Part shown: positions 15,433 through 23,652 of the stretch, one piece after another | Layout: every line of letters starts with the position of its first letter | How positions within the stretch are numbered: the stretch's first letter is position 1 | Assembly (NCBI GenBank): GCA_947463095.1 | Contig: CANHRE010000006.1 | Location: 1-62,665 of the forward strand | Origin: Flavobacteriales bacterium | GTDB lineage: Bacteria; Bacteroidota; Bacteroidia; NS11-12g; UBA955 | DNA length: 62,665 nt | Reading direction: 5' to 3' | Position numbers and translations under genes: made by a program | Notes under the pieces: model-generated | Databases searched by the model: none | What the model saw: the letters and a program-made list of their open reading frames with translations, nothing else | What the model was told of the DNA's origin: nothing

Positions 15433-16965
15433 ATGCGCAAAGCCGGCTTGGCTGCGCTTTGTGTTACCATGTTCAGCGCCTGCGGAGGGAAGAACAGCGG
15501 CGTGGAAGGACAGGATTCTGTTTCGGCAGATGAACAACTGGCCCGTCAGTATTGCGGCAGTTGCCACCTATATCCGGAGCCGGAAAAGCTCAACAAGAAC
15601 ACTTGGAAGTTCGGTGTGTTTCCGGCCATGGGCCCCAAGGTGGGCATCTACCGGCACGGGGGCATCGACTATCCGCCGAATGAAAAGGGCGATACCAACC
15701 TGAGTACCAACCTGTTCCCCGATAACCCCGTCATTGACCCGGCCATCTGGGGTAAAATCCTCGATTTCTACCTGAGCCGCGCCCCGGAAGAGGTGCTTCC
15801 GCAGGTGCGCTATACCGGGATTGGAAATCCTACGGGACTGTTCAGCCCCTTGTCGCCCGAGGCCGGCGTGAAAGGCCCTATGACTGTGTTTGTGCGTATT
15901 GACCCCAGGCGTAAGCTTTTGTTCTACGGCGAAGGCAACGGCAATACCCTGAGCACCTATGGATCAGACCTGAAACGCCGCAGCACGATAACGCTTAAAG
16001 GTGCGCCTGCCTGGATCCACGACGATGGCAACGCGCTGCAAGTGACCAACATCGGCTCCATCTTCCCCTCCAACAAAAAAGAAGGCACGCTGCAGCAGGT
16101 GAGCATCGACGCACAGGGAGGGCTGAAAGCAGGTGCGGTAGTCATGGACAAGCTGCCGCGGCCTGTGATGATTCAAAAGGCTGACCTGGACGGCAACGGC
16201 AAAGAAGACTGGATTGTGAATGGCTTCGGTCACCTGGAAGGCGCGTTTTACTGGCTGCCCGATGGAGATGCAAAGCGCCGGAAGATGCTCCGACAGGAGC
16301 CCGGTGCGATTAAAACCGTTATCACAGACTTTAACAAGGACGGCAAAAGCGACTTAATCACCCTGTTTTGTCAGGGGAAGGAGGGCATATTCCTCTTTGA
16401 AAACCAGGGCAACGGCGAGTTTAAAGAGCGCAGGCTGCTGGAATTCAGCTCCCTGAATGGTTCTTCCGGATTTGAGCTTGCCGACATGAACGGTGACGGC
16501 CACACCGATATGGTATATACCGCCGGCGACAATGCCGATTATTCCATGGTGATGAAGAATTTCCACGGGGTGTATATCTACCTCAACGACGGGAAGAACA
16601 ACTTTGCTCAGTCCTCCTGGTTTTTTCCGGTGAACGGCTGCTACAAGGCGTTGGTGCGCGATTTTGATATGGACGGCGACCTGGACATGCTCAGCCTGAG
16701 CTTTTTCGCAGACTATGTGAACCAGCCCAATGAAATACTGCTGTTGTTCACCAACCAGGGCAACATGCAGTTCCTGCCCACGGTGGTGGACGGCTTCCGC
16801 AATGGGCGCTGGCTCACGGCCGATGCCGGCGACCTGGATGGCGATGGCGACGAGGATGTGGTGCTGGGGAACTTCTCGCAGGGGCCCGGTCAGATTCCCA
16901 GAGAGGCTGCAGGACACTGGTTTACCCAGCCTGGGTTTATGTTGCTGAGAAACAATACGCGATGA
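15433..16965 (+). CDS. Lipoprotein with a CxxCH haem motif and FG-GAP/VCBS repeats
   Basis: 510 residues. The signal MRKAGLAALCVTMFSAC has its lipobox Cys at 17, so I start at ATG 15433 (ATG 15418 inside metG is possible). Just after it, CGSCH (41-45) is a c-type haem-binding motif. The rest contains FG-GAP-like calcium-loop repeats with D-x-D/N-x-D-G signatures: DLDGNGKED, DFNKDGKSD, DMNGDGHTD, DFDMDGDLD and DLDGDGDED. Such propellers bind ligands or partners at the cell surface. With one haem it may be an electron carrier or redox-anchored binding protein (inference). Its stop overlaps the next start as ATGA. Confidence 0.8.
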   Translation: MRKAGLAALCVTMFSACGGKNSGVEGQDSVSADEQLARQYCGSCHLYPEPEKLNKNTWKFGVFPAMGPKVGIYRHGGIDYPPNEKGDTNLSTNLFPDNPVIDPAIWGKILDFYLSRAPEEVLPQVRYTGIGNPTGLFSPLSPEAGVKGPMTVFVRIDPRRKLLFYGEGNGNTLSTYGSDLKRRSTITLKGAPAWIHDDGNALQVTNIGSIFPSNKKEGTLQQVSIDAQGGLKAGAVVMDKLPRPVMIQKADLDGNGKEDWIVNGFGHLEGAFYWLPDGDAKRRKMLRQEPGAIKTVITDFNKDGKSDLITLFCQGKEGIFLFENQGNGEFKERRLLEFSSLNGSSGFELADMNGDGHTDMVYTAGDNADYSMVMKNFHGVYIYLNDGKNNFAQSSWFFPVNGCYKALVRDFDMDGDLDMLSLSFFADYVNQPNEILLLFTNQGNMQFLPTVVDGFRNGRWLTADAGDLDGDGDEDVVLGNFSQGPGQIPREAAGHWFTQPGFMLLRNNTR

Positions 16966-17306
16966 ACCTGTTCAGATATTCCATCGCCCTGATGTTTGTA
17001 TTGTTTGGGGCGGTGCAGTTCAACGATCCAGACCCAGAGTACTGGGCATCCTGGTATTTTGCGCTGGCACTGTTGTGCGTATTGGATGCACGGGGGAAGC
17101 TGTCGCGCTATGTATGGCTGATGCCGGCACTGATTGGGCTCATTTGGCTCATCAGCATCTGGCCGGATGCCTGGGAAGGATTAGGCTTGGGTGATGGCAT
17201 GCAGATGAAGACCGACAATGTGGAGCGCGCCAGAGAAAGTGGAGGCTTGCTCTTATCGGCGTTGTTCGCGCTGTTTTTCTTCCGCTATCGCGGGGTGCGC
17301 AAATAA
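16962..17306 (+). CDS. TMEM220-family small membrane protein
   Basis: 114 residues with four hydrophobic segments. The conserved AVQFNDPDPEYW after the first segment is the hallmark of the TMEM220 family. Later conserved-looking elements include SIWPDAWEG and the arginine-rich end FFFRYRGVRK. The family has no established function. The start codon overlaps the stop of the haem-motif lipoprotein (ATGA), so the two are coupled. It may be a membrane partner of that protein, but nothing in the sequence proves it. Confidence 0.8.
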   Translation: MNLFRYSIALMFVLFGAVQFNDPDPEYWASWYFALALLCVLDARGKLSRYVWLMPALIGLIWLISIWPDAWEGLGLGDGMQMKTDNVERARESGGLLLSALFALFFFRYRGVRK

Positions 17307-17317
17307 GATTGCTTGCT

Positions 17318-17325
17318 TATCTTTG
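17318..17325 (+). promoter_or_regulatory. -7 promoter box of tRNA-Arg
   Basis: TATCTTTG (TAnnTTTG consensus) is followed by CAGCCC, the same context as at cysS and tRNA-Asn. It lies 17 bp before the mature tRNA 5' end. Confidence 0.6.
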
Positions 17326-17342
17326 CAGCCCTTTTGAATTCC

Positions 17343-17414
17343 GGCCTCGTAGTTCAATGGATAGAATAGATGTTTCCTAAACATTTGATACAGGTTCGAT
17401 TCCTGTCGAGGCTA
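17343..17414 (+). tRNA. tRNA-Arg (anticodon CCT)
   Basis: A full cloverleaf can be drawn. The acceptor pairs GGCCTCG (17343-17349) with CGAGGCT (17407-17413), including one terminal G-T pair, and the discriminator is A. The D stem is GTTC/GAAT. The anticodon loop is TTCCTAA with CCT at 17376-17378, and the T arm is ACAGG-TTCGATT-CCTGT. No 3' CCA is encoded. It reads AGG arginine codons. Confidence 0.93.
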
Positions 17415-17570
17415 CTAAGATTTTGTTCAACAGGTCAAGAAATTTTACTTCTTGATAGCGAGCAAGGCCTCGCTACCGCGAGGCTTCGCTTTGCAAATAG
17501 CGCACATCGACGCAGAGGCTACCAGAAATTTAATAGACCGGTCACTGAGAAACCGCAACGAAGTGGCGGT

Positions 17571-17637
17571 GTATCAGCTTGCCCCCCCTGTCGCTCATTG
17601 CATTCGCTTACGGGGGAGTATAGCGAGCGGCGGGGAA
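17571..17637 (-). repeat. 67-bp dispersed repeat, copy 2 (inverted)
   Basis: This is the reverse complement of 365-431 apart from bases in one triplet. Such identity over a 17-kb separation implies recent spread or ongoing homogenisation. Confidence 0.8.
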
Positions 17638-17701
17638 GAGCACCGGGTGGTTGCCAAGCGAATTACAGAGTATATCAATATTCTGCCAATGTCACTTCCC
17701 C

Positions 17702-17749
17702 AACGCTTCGCTACCGCTTGCCCTGTTAGAGCGTGTAGCAAACGACAGG
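17702..17749 (-). repeat. Diverged member of the GACAGGG palindromic family
   Basis: The segment cgcttcgctaccgcttgccc (from 17704) matches the reverse complement of part of the 5698-5761 repeat, and both are followed by a GACAGGG end. The interior is diverged. Confidence 0.5.
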
Positions 17750-17837
17750 GAAAGTCGAGGGACACCATGACATAAAATCCATCGCTCCCGAAACTCCCAT
17801 GGTGCTCACAGCCTGCATACAAGCAACACCATTTCCT

Positions 17838-17845
17838 TATTTTTG
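17838..17845 (+). promoter_or_regulatory. -7 promoter box of the 243-residue secreted protein gene
   Basis: TATTTTTG (TAnnTTTG) lies 18 bases before the ATG at 17864. Confidence 0.5.
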
Positions 17846-17863
17846 TCCATCCAACCCTAATCC

Positions 17864-18595
17864 ATGAAACGCCTGCTCAATGCCTCCTTAGCCCTGATGG
17901 CCCTTTGTTCGCTCAACAGCAACGTCAGCGCCCAATCCAAAACCATTGAGGAAAATCCCGACTTTGATGTGCGTATTACTTTGTCTAAGCTGGAAAGTGA
18001 TTCTAAAAAAGACAAATACCTGATGGAAGTTTCATTGGTAAACAAACGTGATTACGACCTTTTTTACGCGGTAGCCAAAGGCGACGGGGATCAGAATACC
18101 CGTTCAGCCCTGGGTTCCCTGAAAGTACACAATGCTACAGGCCTGATTAAATCTACGGCCGTATCCGGGACACCTACCCGCTGGGAAACTACCAACAACG
18201 AAATACTGGTGCAACTGGGCAAGAATGCTACCCTGAAAACGCAGTTTAAATTTTCCGTACCCAAGGGAAATCAGCCTGTAGTTACTTATACAGGTGTCAA
18301 TGCCCCTAAAAAGTTGGAAGACTTCAGTCTGCGCCTCAACGCCGCGCTGGTGAACGGCACTTGGAACAGCAGCTGCCTCACTGCTCCCATCACGCTCTCT
18401 TACGTGGACACGGGTGCCGTGCACTACATCCTGCAATCCATCAACGGTCGGAATATCAAATGGATAAAACAAACAGAAAACACCTTTGCCCGCGCTGAAT
18501 CATTTGGCACCACCCTGAGTTTTAATCGCTCCAATGGACAGTTCTTCTATACCAATACGGATGGGATTTTCTGTGTGTGGAGGAAGGAAGAGTAA
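17864..18595 (+). CDS. Secreted protein of unknown function
   Basis: 243 residues. A clear signal peptide ends at about residue 23 (NSNVSAQ). The mature part is rich in beta-strand-like, Ser/Thr/Asn-rich sequence, and I do not recognise the family. Two cysteines (in SSCLTAP and GIFCVW) are far apart and could form a disulfide. The C-terminus ends CVWRKEE, unlike a T9SS sorting domain, so I expect a periplasmic or surface protein secreted by Sec alone. The protein has its own -7 box and stands alone between the repeat region and the DUF5686 gene. Confidence 0.7.
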   Translation: MKRLLNASLALMALCSLNSNVSAQSKTIEENPDFDVRITLSKLESDSKKDKYLMEVSLVNKRDYDLFYAVAKGDGDQNTRSALGSLKVHNATGLIKSTAVSGTPTRWETTNNEILVQLGKNATLKTQFKFSVPKGNQPVVTYTGVNAPKKLEDFSLRLNAALVNGTWNSSCLTAPITLSYVDTGAVHYILQSINGRNIKWIKQTENTFARAESFGTTLSFNRSNGQFFYTNTDGIFCVWRKEE

Positions 18596-18715
18596 ATATA
18601 AAGGCTGTATTCCTGTCCGGTATTTCCGCATCTATAGACGCCTTTGTCGGCAGAATTCAGATTTATGTAACTTAATCGGGCTTCAGCTGTTTTAAAACCA
18701 GTATTCTTGTAACAA

Positions 18716-21199
18716 GTGAAGCATTTACTGTCTGCATTATTGCTGTTCATCACTTCTGTTTTTCATGTCGCGGCTCAGGATGTGTCTGTGGTGGGAACCG
18801 TACGCGACACCGCCATGATTCCGTTGAATGATGTGGCTGTGTTCATTAAAGACGGTCGCCTGCTGGGCCGCACCAATGGCAGCGGAATGTTCAGCACCAA
18901 GCTTCCCGCGGGTACCTACGATCTGGTATTCAGTCACCCGCAATACGAAAGCGTCATCGTACCGGTAACGCTGCACTCGGATGCCCTGGCAGAGGCGGAT
19001 ACCTTCATGATTATGCTGACACCGAAGGTGCTTACCTTCAACGAGGTGCTCATCACCGCACGCCGCAAAGACCCTGCCCCGGAAGTGATGCGCAAGGCCA
19101 TCCGTAACCGGGATCGCTGGGCCATGCAATACCAAAGCTTGCAAAGCGAATTGTACATCCGTGCAGTAGAACAGATAGAAGCCCCGCCTAAAAAGAAGCG
19201 CAGCGGCTTTGCGGAAAAGGAAGAAGAACAGGCAGACAGCCTGCCCTCTGATGAAGCCAACGACAGCAACCGCGTGTCGTATAACATGGCAGAGGTGGTG
19301 CTCACCCGTCATTACCGGCAGCCCGGGAAAATAAAAGAAGTGCGCAGCGGCGTTTCCAAGCGCGGCGACCCCTCGGGCTTATTTTATCTTTCTACCACCG
19401 AAGCGGACTTCAACCTGAACCGCAACCTGATGTATATACCGGCGTTGAGCGACCAACCGCTGATGTCGCCGCTGAGTAATACGGCCATGCTGGGCTATAA
19501 GTTCAAGCTGCTGAAGATTCTGTACGACAGCAACGGCACCAAGGTTTATCGCATCAGCGTGAAACCCAGGCAAACCACCAATGCCCTGTTCAGCGGGGTG
19601 CTGGAAGTGGTGGACAGCCTCTATTATGTTCGGTCCGTGCAACTCGATTTTCCCTCTAATGTGCTGAATGAATATGACAAATTCCGCTTCAGCCATAGCT
19701 ATGGATTTCAGGATTCGTTTCTGTTGCCCAGGCGCTTAGACCTGGACTATGAAGCGAAAGCCGGGAAATCCCGTTACTCCGGCACAACGATGGTTCGCTA
19801 TCGCAGCCATCAGGTGAACAGGGCTTACCCACCTCGCTTCTTCGACAATGAACTGAGCAGCGCCACCAAGGAGGCCTACGAGCGCGACAGCAGCTACTGG
19901 GCAGGCAAGCGCATGGAACCGCTCAATGAGAAGGAACTCCGCTTCGTGAATCGCGACGACTCCATCCGCCGCGTCAAAGAAAGCAAGGCTTATAAGGACA
20001 GCGTTACGCGGGTAATCAATAAGGTAACCTTGGCAAAGCTCTTCCTGACCGGGCAGCAATACGTGAACCCAGACAAGGGCTGGGATCTGGCTTTTATCCC
20101 CCTGTTGTTTACCTACAACCCCGCGATGATAGGCGGAGGAAGGGTCAACTTCCAGGCCGCCGCCTCCAAGGAGCTAAAAAACAAACAGCGCTACTACCTG
20201 AGTCCCAACCTGAACTATGGCATCAACAACCGCGACTTGAAAGGGGATGTTTCGGCAAGCTGGCTCTACAACCCCTTTTCCAGAGGTACCATCAGTGTGT
20301 CGCTCGGCCGTAACTTCGGGTTCATCAACCCCTTCGACGCCTACATCAACCTGTTTCGCCGGTCCAATTTCTACGAGCACCAATACCTGAACATCACCCA
20401 CCGCGGGGAACTTGCCAACGGACTATACCTCGGAGTGGCCGCCGAATTCAGCGATCGCCGCGACATCAGCGGATACCGCTTTGACGCCACCGGTGATTCA
20501 CTTTTTGAAAACAACAATCCGCTAAAGTTCGAACCCTACACCGCCGCCTATACGCGCATCACCCTGTGGTACACACCTTTTCAGAAGTACATACGCGAGC
20601 CGTATCAGAAAGTGGTGCTGGGTTCAAAATGGCCAACCTTTGTGGCGCAATACCGCAAGGGCTGGAAGGGCGTGGCCGGCTCTCAGGCTGATTTTGATTA
20701 CATGGAGTTTCGTATGGAGCACGATTTCCCGCTGGGCCTTGCAGGCAGAAGCGAGTTCCGGCTCACAACGGGAAGATTTTACAATACCCGCAACGTTCAG
20801 CTGATAGACTACAAGTATCAACGCCGCGGGGATCCATTCCTGCTCACCTCGCCGCTGTACACTTTTCAGATGCTTGACAGCACATATCCAACCTTCCGCC
20901 GCTACTTTGAAGGGCATTATACCCACCATTTCAACGGAAGTATTGTCAACAAATTACCCTTCCTTAAGCCCCTCGAATTAAGGGAAGTGGCCGGTGGATC
21001 TTTCTTGTTTTCTTCAGAAAGAAACATGAGCCACTTCGAAGCTTTTGCCGGTGTTGAACGGGTATTTCGTTTGTGGCGTGAACGGGTGAAGTTCGGATTC
21101 TACTACGCCGTCGCTGCTTCCAACCAGTGGAATGGGTTGCGCAGCACCTGGAAGTTTGGTTTCAGCACCTACAACAGGTTTAGCAACCAGTGGAACTGA
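18716..21199 (+). CDS. DUF5686 outer-membrane protein with carboxypeptidase-regulatory-like N-terminus
   Basis: 827 residues from GTG 18716 (MKHLLSALLLFITSVFHVAA signal). A carboxypeptidase-regulatory-like beta-sandwich (about 22-105, SVVGTVRDTAMIPLNDVAVFI onward) is followed by the DUF5686 region (about 120-827). Its C-terminal half alternates aromatic strands like a large outer-membrane barrel and ends in NRFSNQWN. This arrangement is common in Bacteroidota, where the N-terminal domain resembles that of TonB-dependent receptors but no TonB plug is present. The function of the family is not established; it is an outer-membrane channel or assembly factor by inference. It is a single gene, convergent with the glutathione peroxidase gene 9 bp away. 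Confidence 0.85.
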   Translation: MKHLLSALLLFITSVFHVAAQDVSVVGTVRDTAMIPLNDVAVFIKDGRLLGRTNGSGMFSTKLPAGTYDLVFSHPQYESVIVPVTLHSDALAEADTFMIMLTPKVLTFNEVLITARRKDPAPEVMRKAIRNRDRWAMQYQSLQSELYIRAVEQIEAPPKKKRSGFAEKEEEQADSLPSDEANDSNRVSYNMAEVVLTRHYRQPGKIKEVRSGVSKRGDPSGLFYLSTTEADFNLNRNLMYIPALSDQPLMSPLSNTAMLGYKFKLLKILYDSNGTKVYRISVKPRQTTNALFSGVLEVVDSLYYVRSVQLDFPSNVLNEYDKFRFSHSYGFQDSFLLPRRLDLDYEAKAGKSRYSGTTMVRYRSHQVNRAYPPRFFDNELSSATKEAYERDSSYWAGKRMEPLNEKELRFVNRDDSIRRVKESKAYKDSVTRVINKVTLAKLFLTGQQYVNPDKGWDLAFIPLLFTYNPAMIGGGRVNFQAAASKELKNKQRYYLSPNLNYGINNRDLKGDVSASWLYNPFSRGTISVSLGRNFGFINPFDAYINLFRRSNFYEHQYLNITHRGELANGLYLGVAAEFSDRRDISGYRFDATGDSLFENNNPLKFEPYTAAYTRITLWYTPFQKYIREPYQKVVLGSKWPTFVAQYRKGWKGVAGSQADFDYMEFRMEHDFPLGLAGRSEFRLTTGRFYNTRNVQLIDYKYQRRGDPFLLTSPLYTFQMLDSTYPTFRRYFEGHYTHHFNGSIVNKLPFLKPLELREVAGGSFLFSSERNMSHFEAFAGVERVFRLWRERVKFGFYYAVAASNQWNGLRSTWKFGFSTYNRFSNQWN

Positions 21200-21208
21200 G
21201 GAAGGGGC

Positions 21209-21799
21209 TTACTTGCGAATGGCAGCAAGAAGTTCTTCGCTCAATGGCTCAACTTTAGAGGGGAAATAAGCCTGCAAACGGCCCTGCCCGTCCACCAGGA
21301 ACTTGTTGAAGTTCCATGAAACATTCGCATCCAAAGCGCCGTTGAGTTTCTTCTGGGTAAGCCACTGATATACCGGATGCTGGCCATCACCGCGCACCTT
21401 GATTTTTTCACTCATCAGGAAGCTCACACCGTAATTCTTCTTGCAAAAGGTGCTGATTTCTTCAGCACTGCCCGATTCCTGCATGCCAAACTGATTGCAG
21501 GGGCAACCTATAATCACTAAGCTGTCCTTCATCATGCGATGCAGTTTTTCCAGGTCTTCGTATTGCCGTGTGTAACCACAAGCGCTGGCTGTATTGACAA
21601 TCAGCACCTTCTTCCCCTTGAAGGAAGAGAAATCAATGCTGTCCTTGCCATCCAGCGTGATGATTTTCAGGTCATAGAAACTGGCAGATGGCTCTGCACC
21701 CTCAGCAACTACACTCTTGCTCTGTCCGCTCATGCAACCCTTTATCAGCAGGAGCACAGCGCCGGAAGCAAGGAAATACCATATTCTTTTCATGTACAT
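21209..21799 (-). CDS. Glutathione-peroxidase-family lipoprotein
   Basis: 196 residues with lipoprotein signal ending LLLIKGC. The fold is thioredoxin-like: peroxidatic Cys in NTASACGYT, then GCPCNQFGMQES and WNFNKFLVD, which supply the Gln and Trp/Asn of the catalytic tetrad. It is a Cys enzyme, not a selenoenzyme. It probably uses thioredoxin-like partners to reduce hydroperoxides at the periplasmic or outer-membrane face. ATG 21793 two codons in is an alternative start. It is convergent with the DUF5686 gene and divergent from the Omp28-like gene. Confidence 0.92.
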   Translation of the reverse strand: MYMKRIWYFLASGAVLLLIKGCMSGQSKSVVAEGAEPSASFYDLKIITLDGKDSIDFSSFKGKKVLIVNTASACGYTRQYEDLEKLHRMMKDSLVIIGCPCNQFGMQESGSAEEISTFCKKNYGVSFLMSEKIKVRGDGQHPVYQWLTQKKLNGALDANVSWNFNKFLVDGQGRLQAYFPSKVEPLSEELLAAIRK

Positions 21800-21865
21800 T
21801 AAACCGCATGAAGGGGGATTTTGTTCATCGCAAGTCCTAGTAAATATGTATTTTCGGACTTTGGT

Positions 21866-22741
21866 ATGAACTTCAGTTCCTGGAAGCTCCCCGTGCTGGC
21901 CGCTTTGGTTTTAAGCGCCTGTATCGATGAAGAACCGCCCTTCGTCATCAGAAAAATTGAAAAACCTCTGAGCGATACCACCTATGTGGTTGCTGCCACT
22001 CCGGCAGCTCAAGACAAGCACGTGATGCTGTTTGACATTACCGGCGTGCGCTGCAACAACTGCCCTGAAGCTGCGGTGAAGGCGAAGCAGATTTATGATT
22101 CCAGGGCTGGGAAGGTCCAGTTGTTGTCGGTGTATTACACCATACCAGGCGGATTGATTTCTATGCCGTGGAAAGGAGAGGATACGTTAAATAATACCGC
22201 GGCAAATGAAATGGTGGAGGCCACCGGAGTATCAGTGAACTCCATGCCCAACGGCATGATTGACCAGGCGCTGTTCAACACATCCAGGCTGCTGGGCATC
22301 AACGAATGGGATGCCAGGATGAATGAACGTCTGGCCCTGACTACGCCGGTGAATGTGGAGCTCAGCAGTGTATATAATCCGACACTGCACGAAGCGCTGA
22401 TCAGCATAAAGGTGATTTATACCCAGGACAAGAGCGGTGAAACCCATCGTTTGACCATAGGGTTTTCTGAAGATGATATCCTGGGGAAGCAAAGCGACAA
22501 GGATACCACTGGAGGCATCCGCTACGGATATACCCACAACCATGTACTCCGCGCTGCAGTCACTGCAGCCTCCGGCGATTTGTTCAAGTCGCCCTTGCAG
22601 GCGGGAAGGGTTTTTGAAAAGCAATACCGCGTGAAGCTGCGCAGCCATTGGGATGCACAGAAGATGCATGTATTTGCCTTTGTGCAGGATGATGCCAGTA
22701 AAACCATCCTGAACTGCCGCGATGCCGAACTTGCTCCCTGA
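21866..22741 (+). CDS. Omp28-like lipoprotein with thioredoxin-like CxxCP motif
   Basis: 291 residues from ATG 21866, which gives a compact lipoprotein signal (VLSAC, Cys19); an upstream in-frame start would spoil it. The mature part begins with an Omp28-type region where GVRCNNCPEAAVKA gives a CxxCP thioredoxin-like motif. Relatives are outer-membrane lipoproteins of Bacteroidota of unclear role; a thiol redox role is possible but unproven. It is followed only 2 bp later by the recombinase gene, so the two are likely cotranscribed. Confidence 0.78.
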   Translation: MNFSSWKLPVLAALVLSACIDEEPPFVIRKIEKPLSDTTYVVAATPAAQDKHVMLFDITGVRCNNCPEAAVKAKQIYDSRAGKVQLLSVYYTIPGGLISMPWKGEDTLNNTAANEMVEATGVSVNSMPNGMIDQALFNTSRLLGINEWDARMNERLALTTPVNVELSSVYNPTLHEALISIKVIYTQDKSGETHRLTIGFSEDDILGKQSDKDTTGGIRYGYTHNHVLRAAVTAASGDLFKSPLQAGRVFEKQYRVKLRSHWDAQKMHVFAFVQDDASKTILNCRDAELAP

Positions 22742-22743
22742 GC

Positions 22744-23652
22744 ATGAACCAAAGCTGGGACCAACTGCTCGCCGGATTTCAGGCCTACCTGAAGCTGGAG
22801 CGCTCCCTTGCTGAACATACAAGAATATCCTACAGCGCAGACGTTGCCAAGCTGAAACAGTGGATGCCCGAACAGGATCCACGCAGGTTCAGTCCTGCGC
22901 AGTTGTCTGCATTTATCGTTTGGATAGCGGAACTGGGTTTTACACCCGTGTCGCAGGCCCGGATATTATCGGGGGTGAAGGCTTTTTACCGCTATCTGTT
23001 GCTCGACCGGCAGATAGAACTCAACCCCGCTTCCCATATAAAAACGCCGAAGACCGGGCGAAAACTGCCGGTATTTCTCAGCCCGGAGGAAGTGGATCTG
23101 ATGATTTGCTCGGTAGACCGCAGCAAACCCTTTGGGGAACGCGATGCGGCCATCCTGGAAGTGCTCTATTCCTGCGGGCTGCGCGTTTCTGAACTCACCG
23201 GCCTGAAGCTGCAGGATGTTTATGCTGATGAATCGCTGCTGCGGGTTACGGGGAAGGGCAACAAACAACGCCTGGTACCCATTGGCGACATGGCCCTGAA
23301 GCAGTTGGGCGCATACTTCCTGGCGGTGCGCAACCATCAGGATATCCCCGCCGCACATAAGGATTATGTGTTTTTGAACCGCTTCGGAAAACGCCTGTCC
23401 CGGGTTTCGGTGTTTACCATGATTCAGAATCTGGCAGTGCTAAGCGGTATCCAGAAGCACATCAGCCCGCATACCTTCAGACATTCCTTTGCCACCGCTT
23501 TGGTGGAAGCCGGTGCCGACCTGCGCGCGGTGCAGGAGATGCTTGGTCATGAGAGCATCACCACCACAGAAATCTACACCCATTTGGAAACGGATTACCT
23601 GAAAAGCACCATCATGCAATTTCACCCTGCTTCGAAGCGAAAGCAGCGCTGA
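22744..23652 (+). CDS. xerD: Tyrosine recombinase XerC/XerD
   Basis: 302 residues. An N-terminal SAM-like core-binding domain (about 1-90; LERSLAEHTRISYSADVAKL) is followed by the catalytic domain. Active-site residues are visible: Arg in CGLRVSELTGL, His/Arg in SPHTFRHSFAT, His in LGHESITTTEIY, and the nucleophile Tyr in EIYTHL. Length and motifs fit XerD-type chromosome dimer resolvases, which act at dif with FtsK (an ftsK gene is at 31781). Its end overlaps the convergent THI5-like gene by 41 bp. No dif site was identified. Confidence 0.92.
   Translation: MNQSWDQLLAGFQAYLKLERSLAEHTRISYSADVAKLKQWMPEQDPRRFSPAQLSAFIVWIAELGFTPVSQARILSGVKAFYRYLLLDRQIELNPASHIKTPKTGRKLPVFLSPEEVDLMICSVDRSKPFGERDAAILEVLYSCGLRVSELTGLKLQDVYADESLLRVTGKGNKQRLVPIGDMALKQLGAYFLAVRNHQDIPAAHKDYVFLNRFGKRLSRVSVFTMIQNLAVLSGIQKHISPHTFRHSFATALVEAGADLRAVQEMLGHESITTTEIYTHLETDYLKSTIMQFHPASKRKQR

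Larger units (their letters stand above)
17415..17863. other. Repeat-containing gap
   Basis: No convincing gene is present; the open frames here run through repeats. The stretch contains the inverted copy of the 67-bp repeat (17571-17637) and a diverged member of the GACAGGG palindromic family (17702-17749). It ends with the promoter of the following secreted-protein gene. Confidence 0.6.

Noticed and set aside
17452-17775. 107-residue open frame after tRNA-Arg
   Set aside because: It runs straight through two repeat copies and has no domain; it is a by-product of the repeats.
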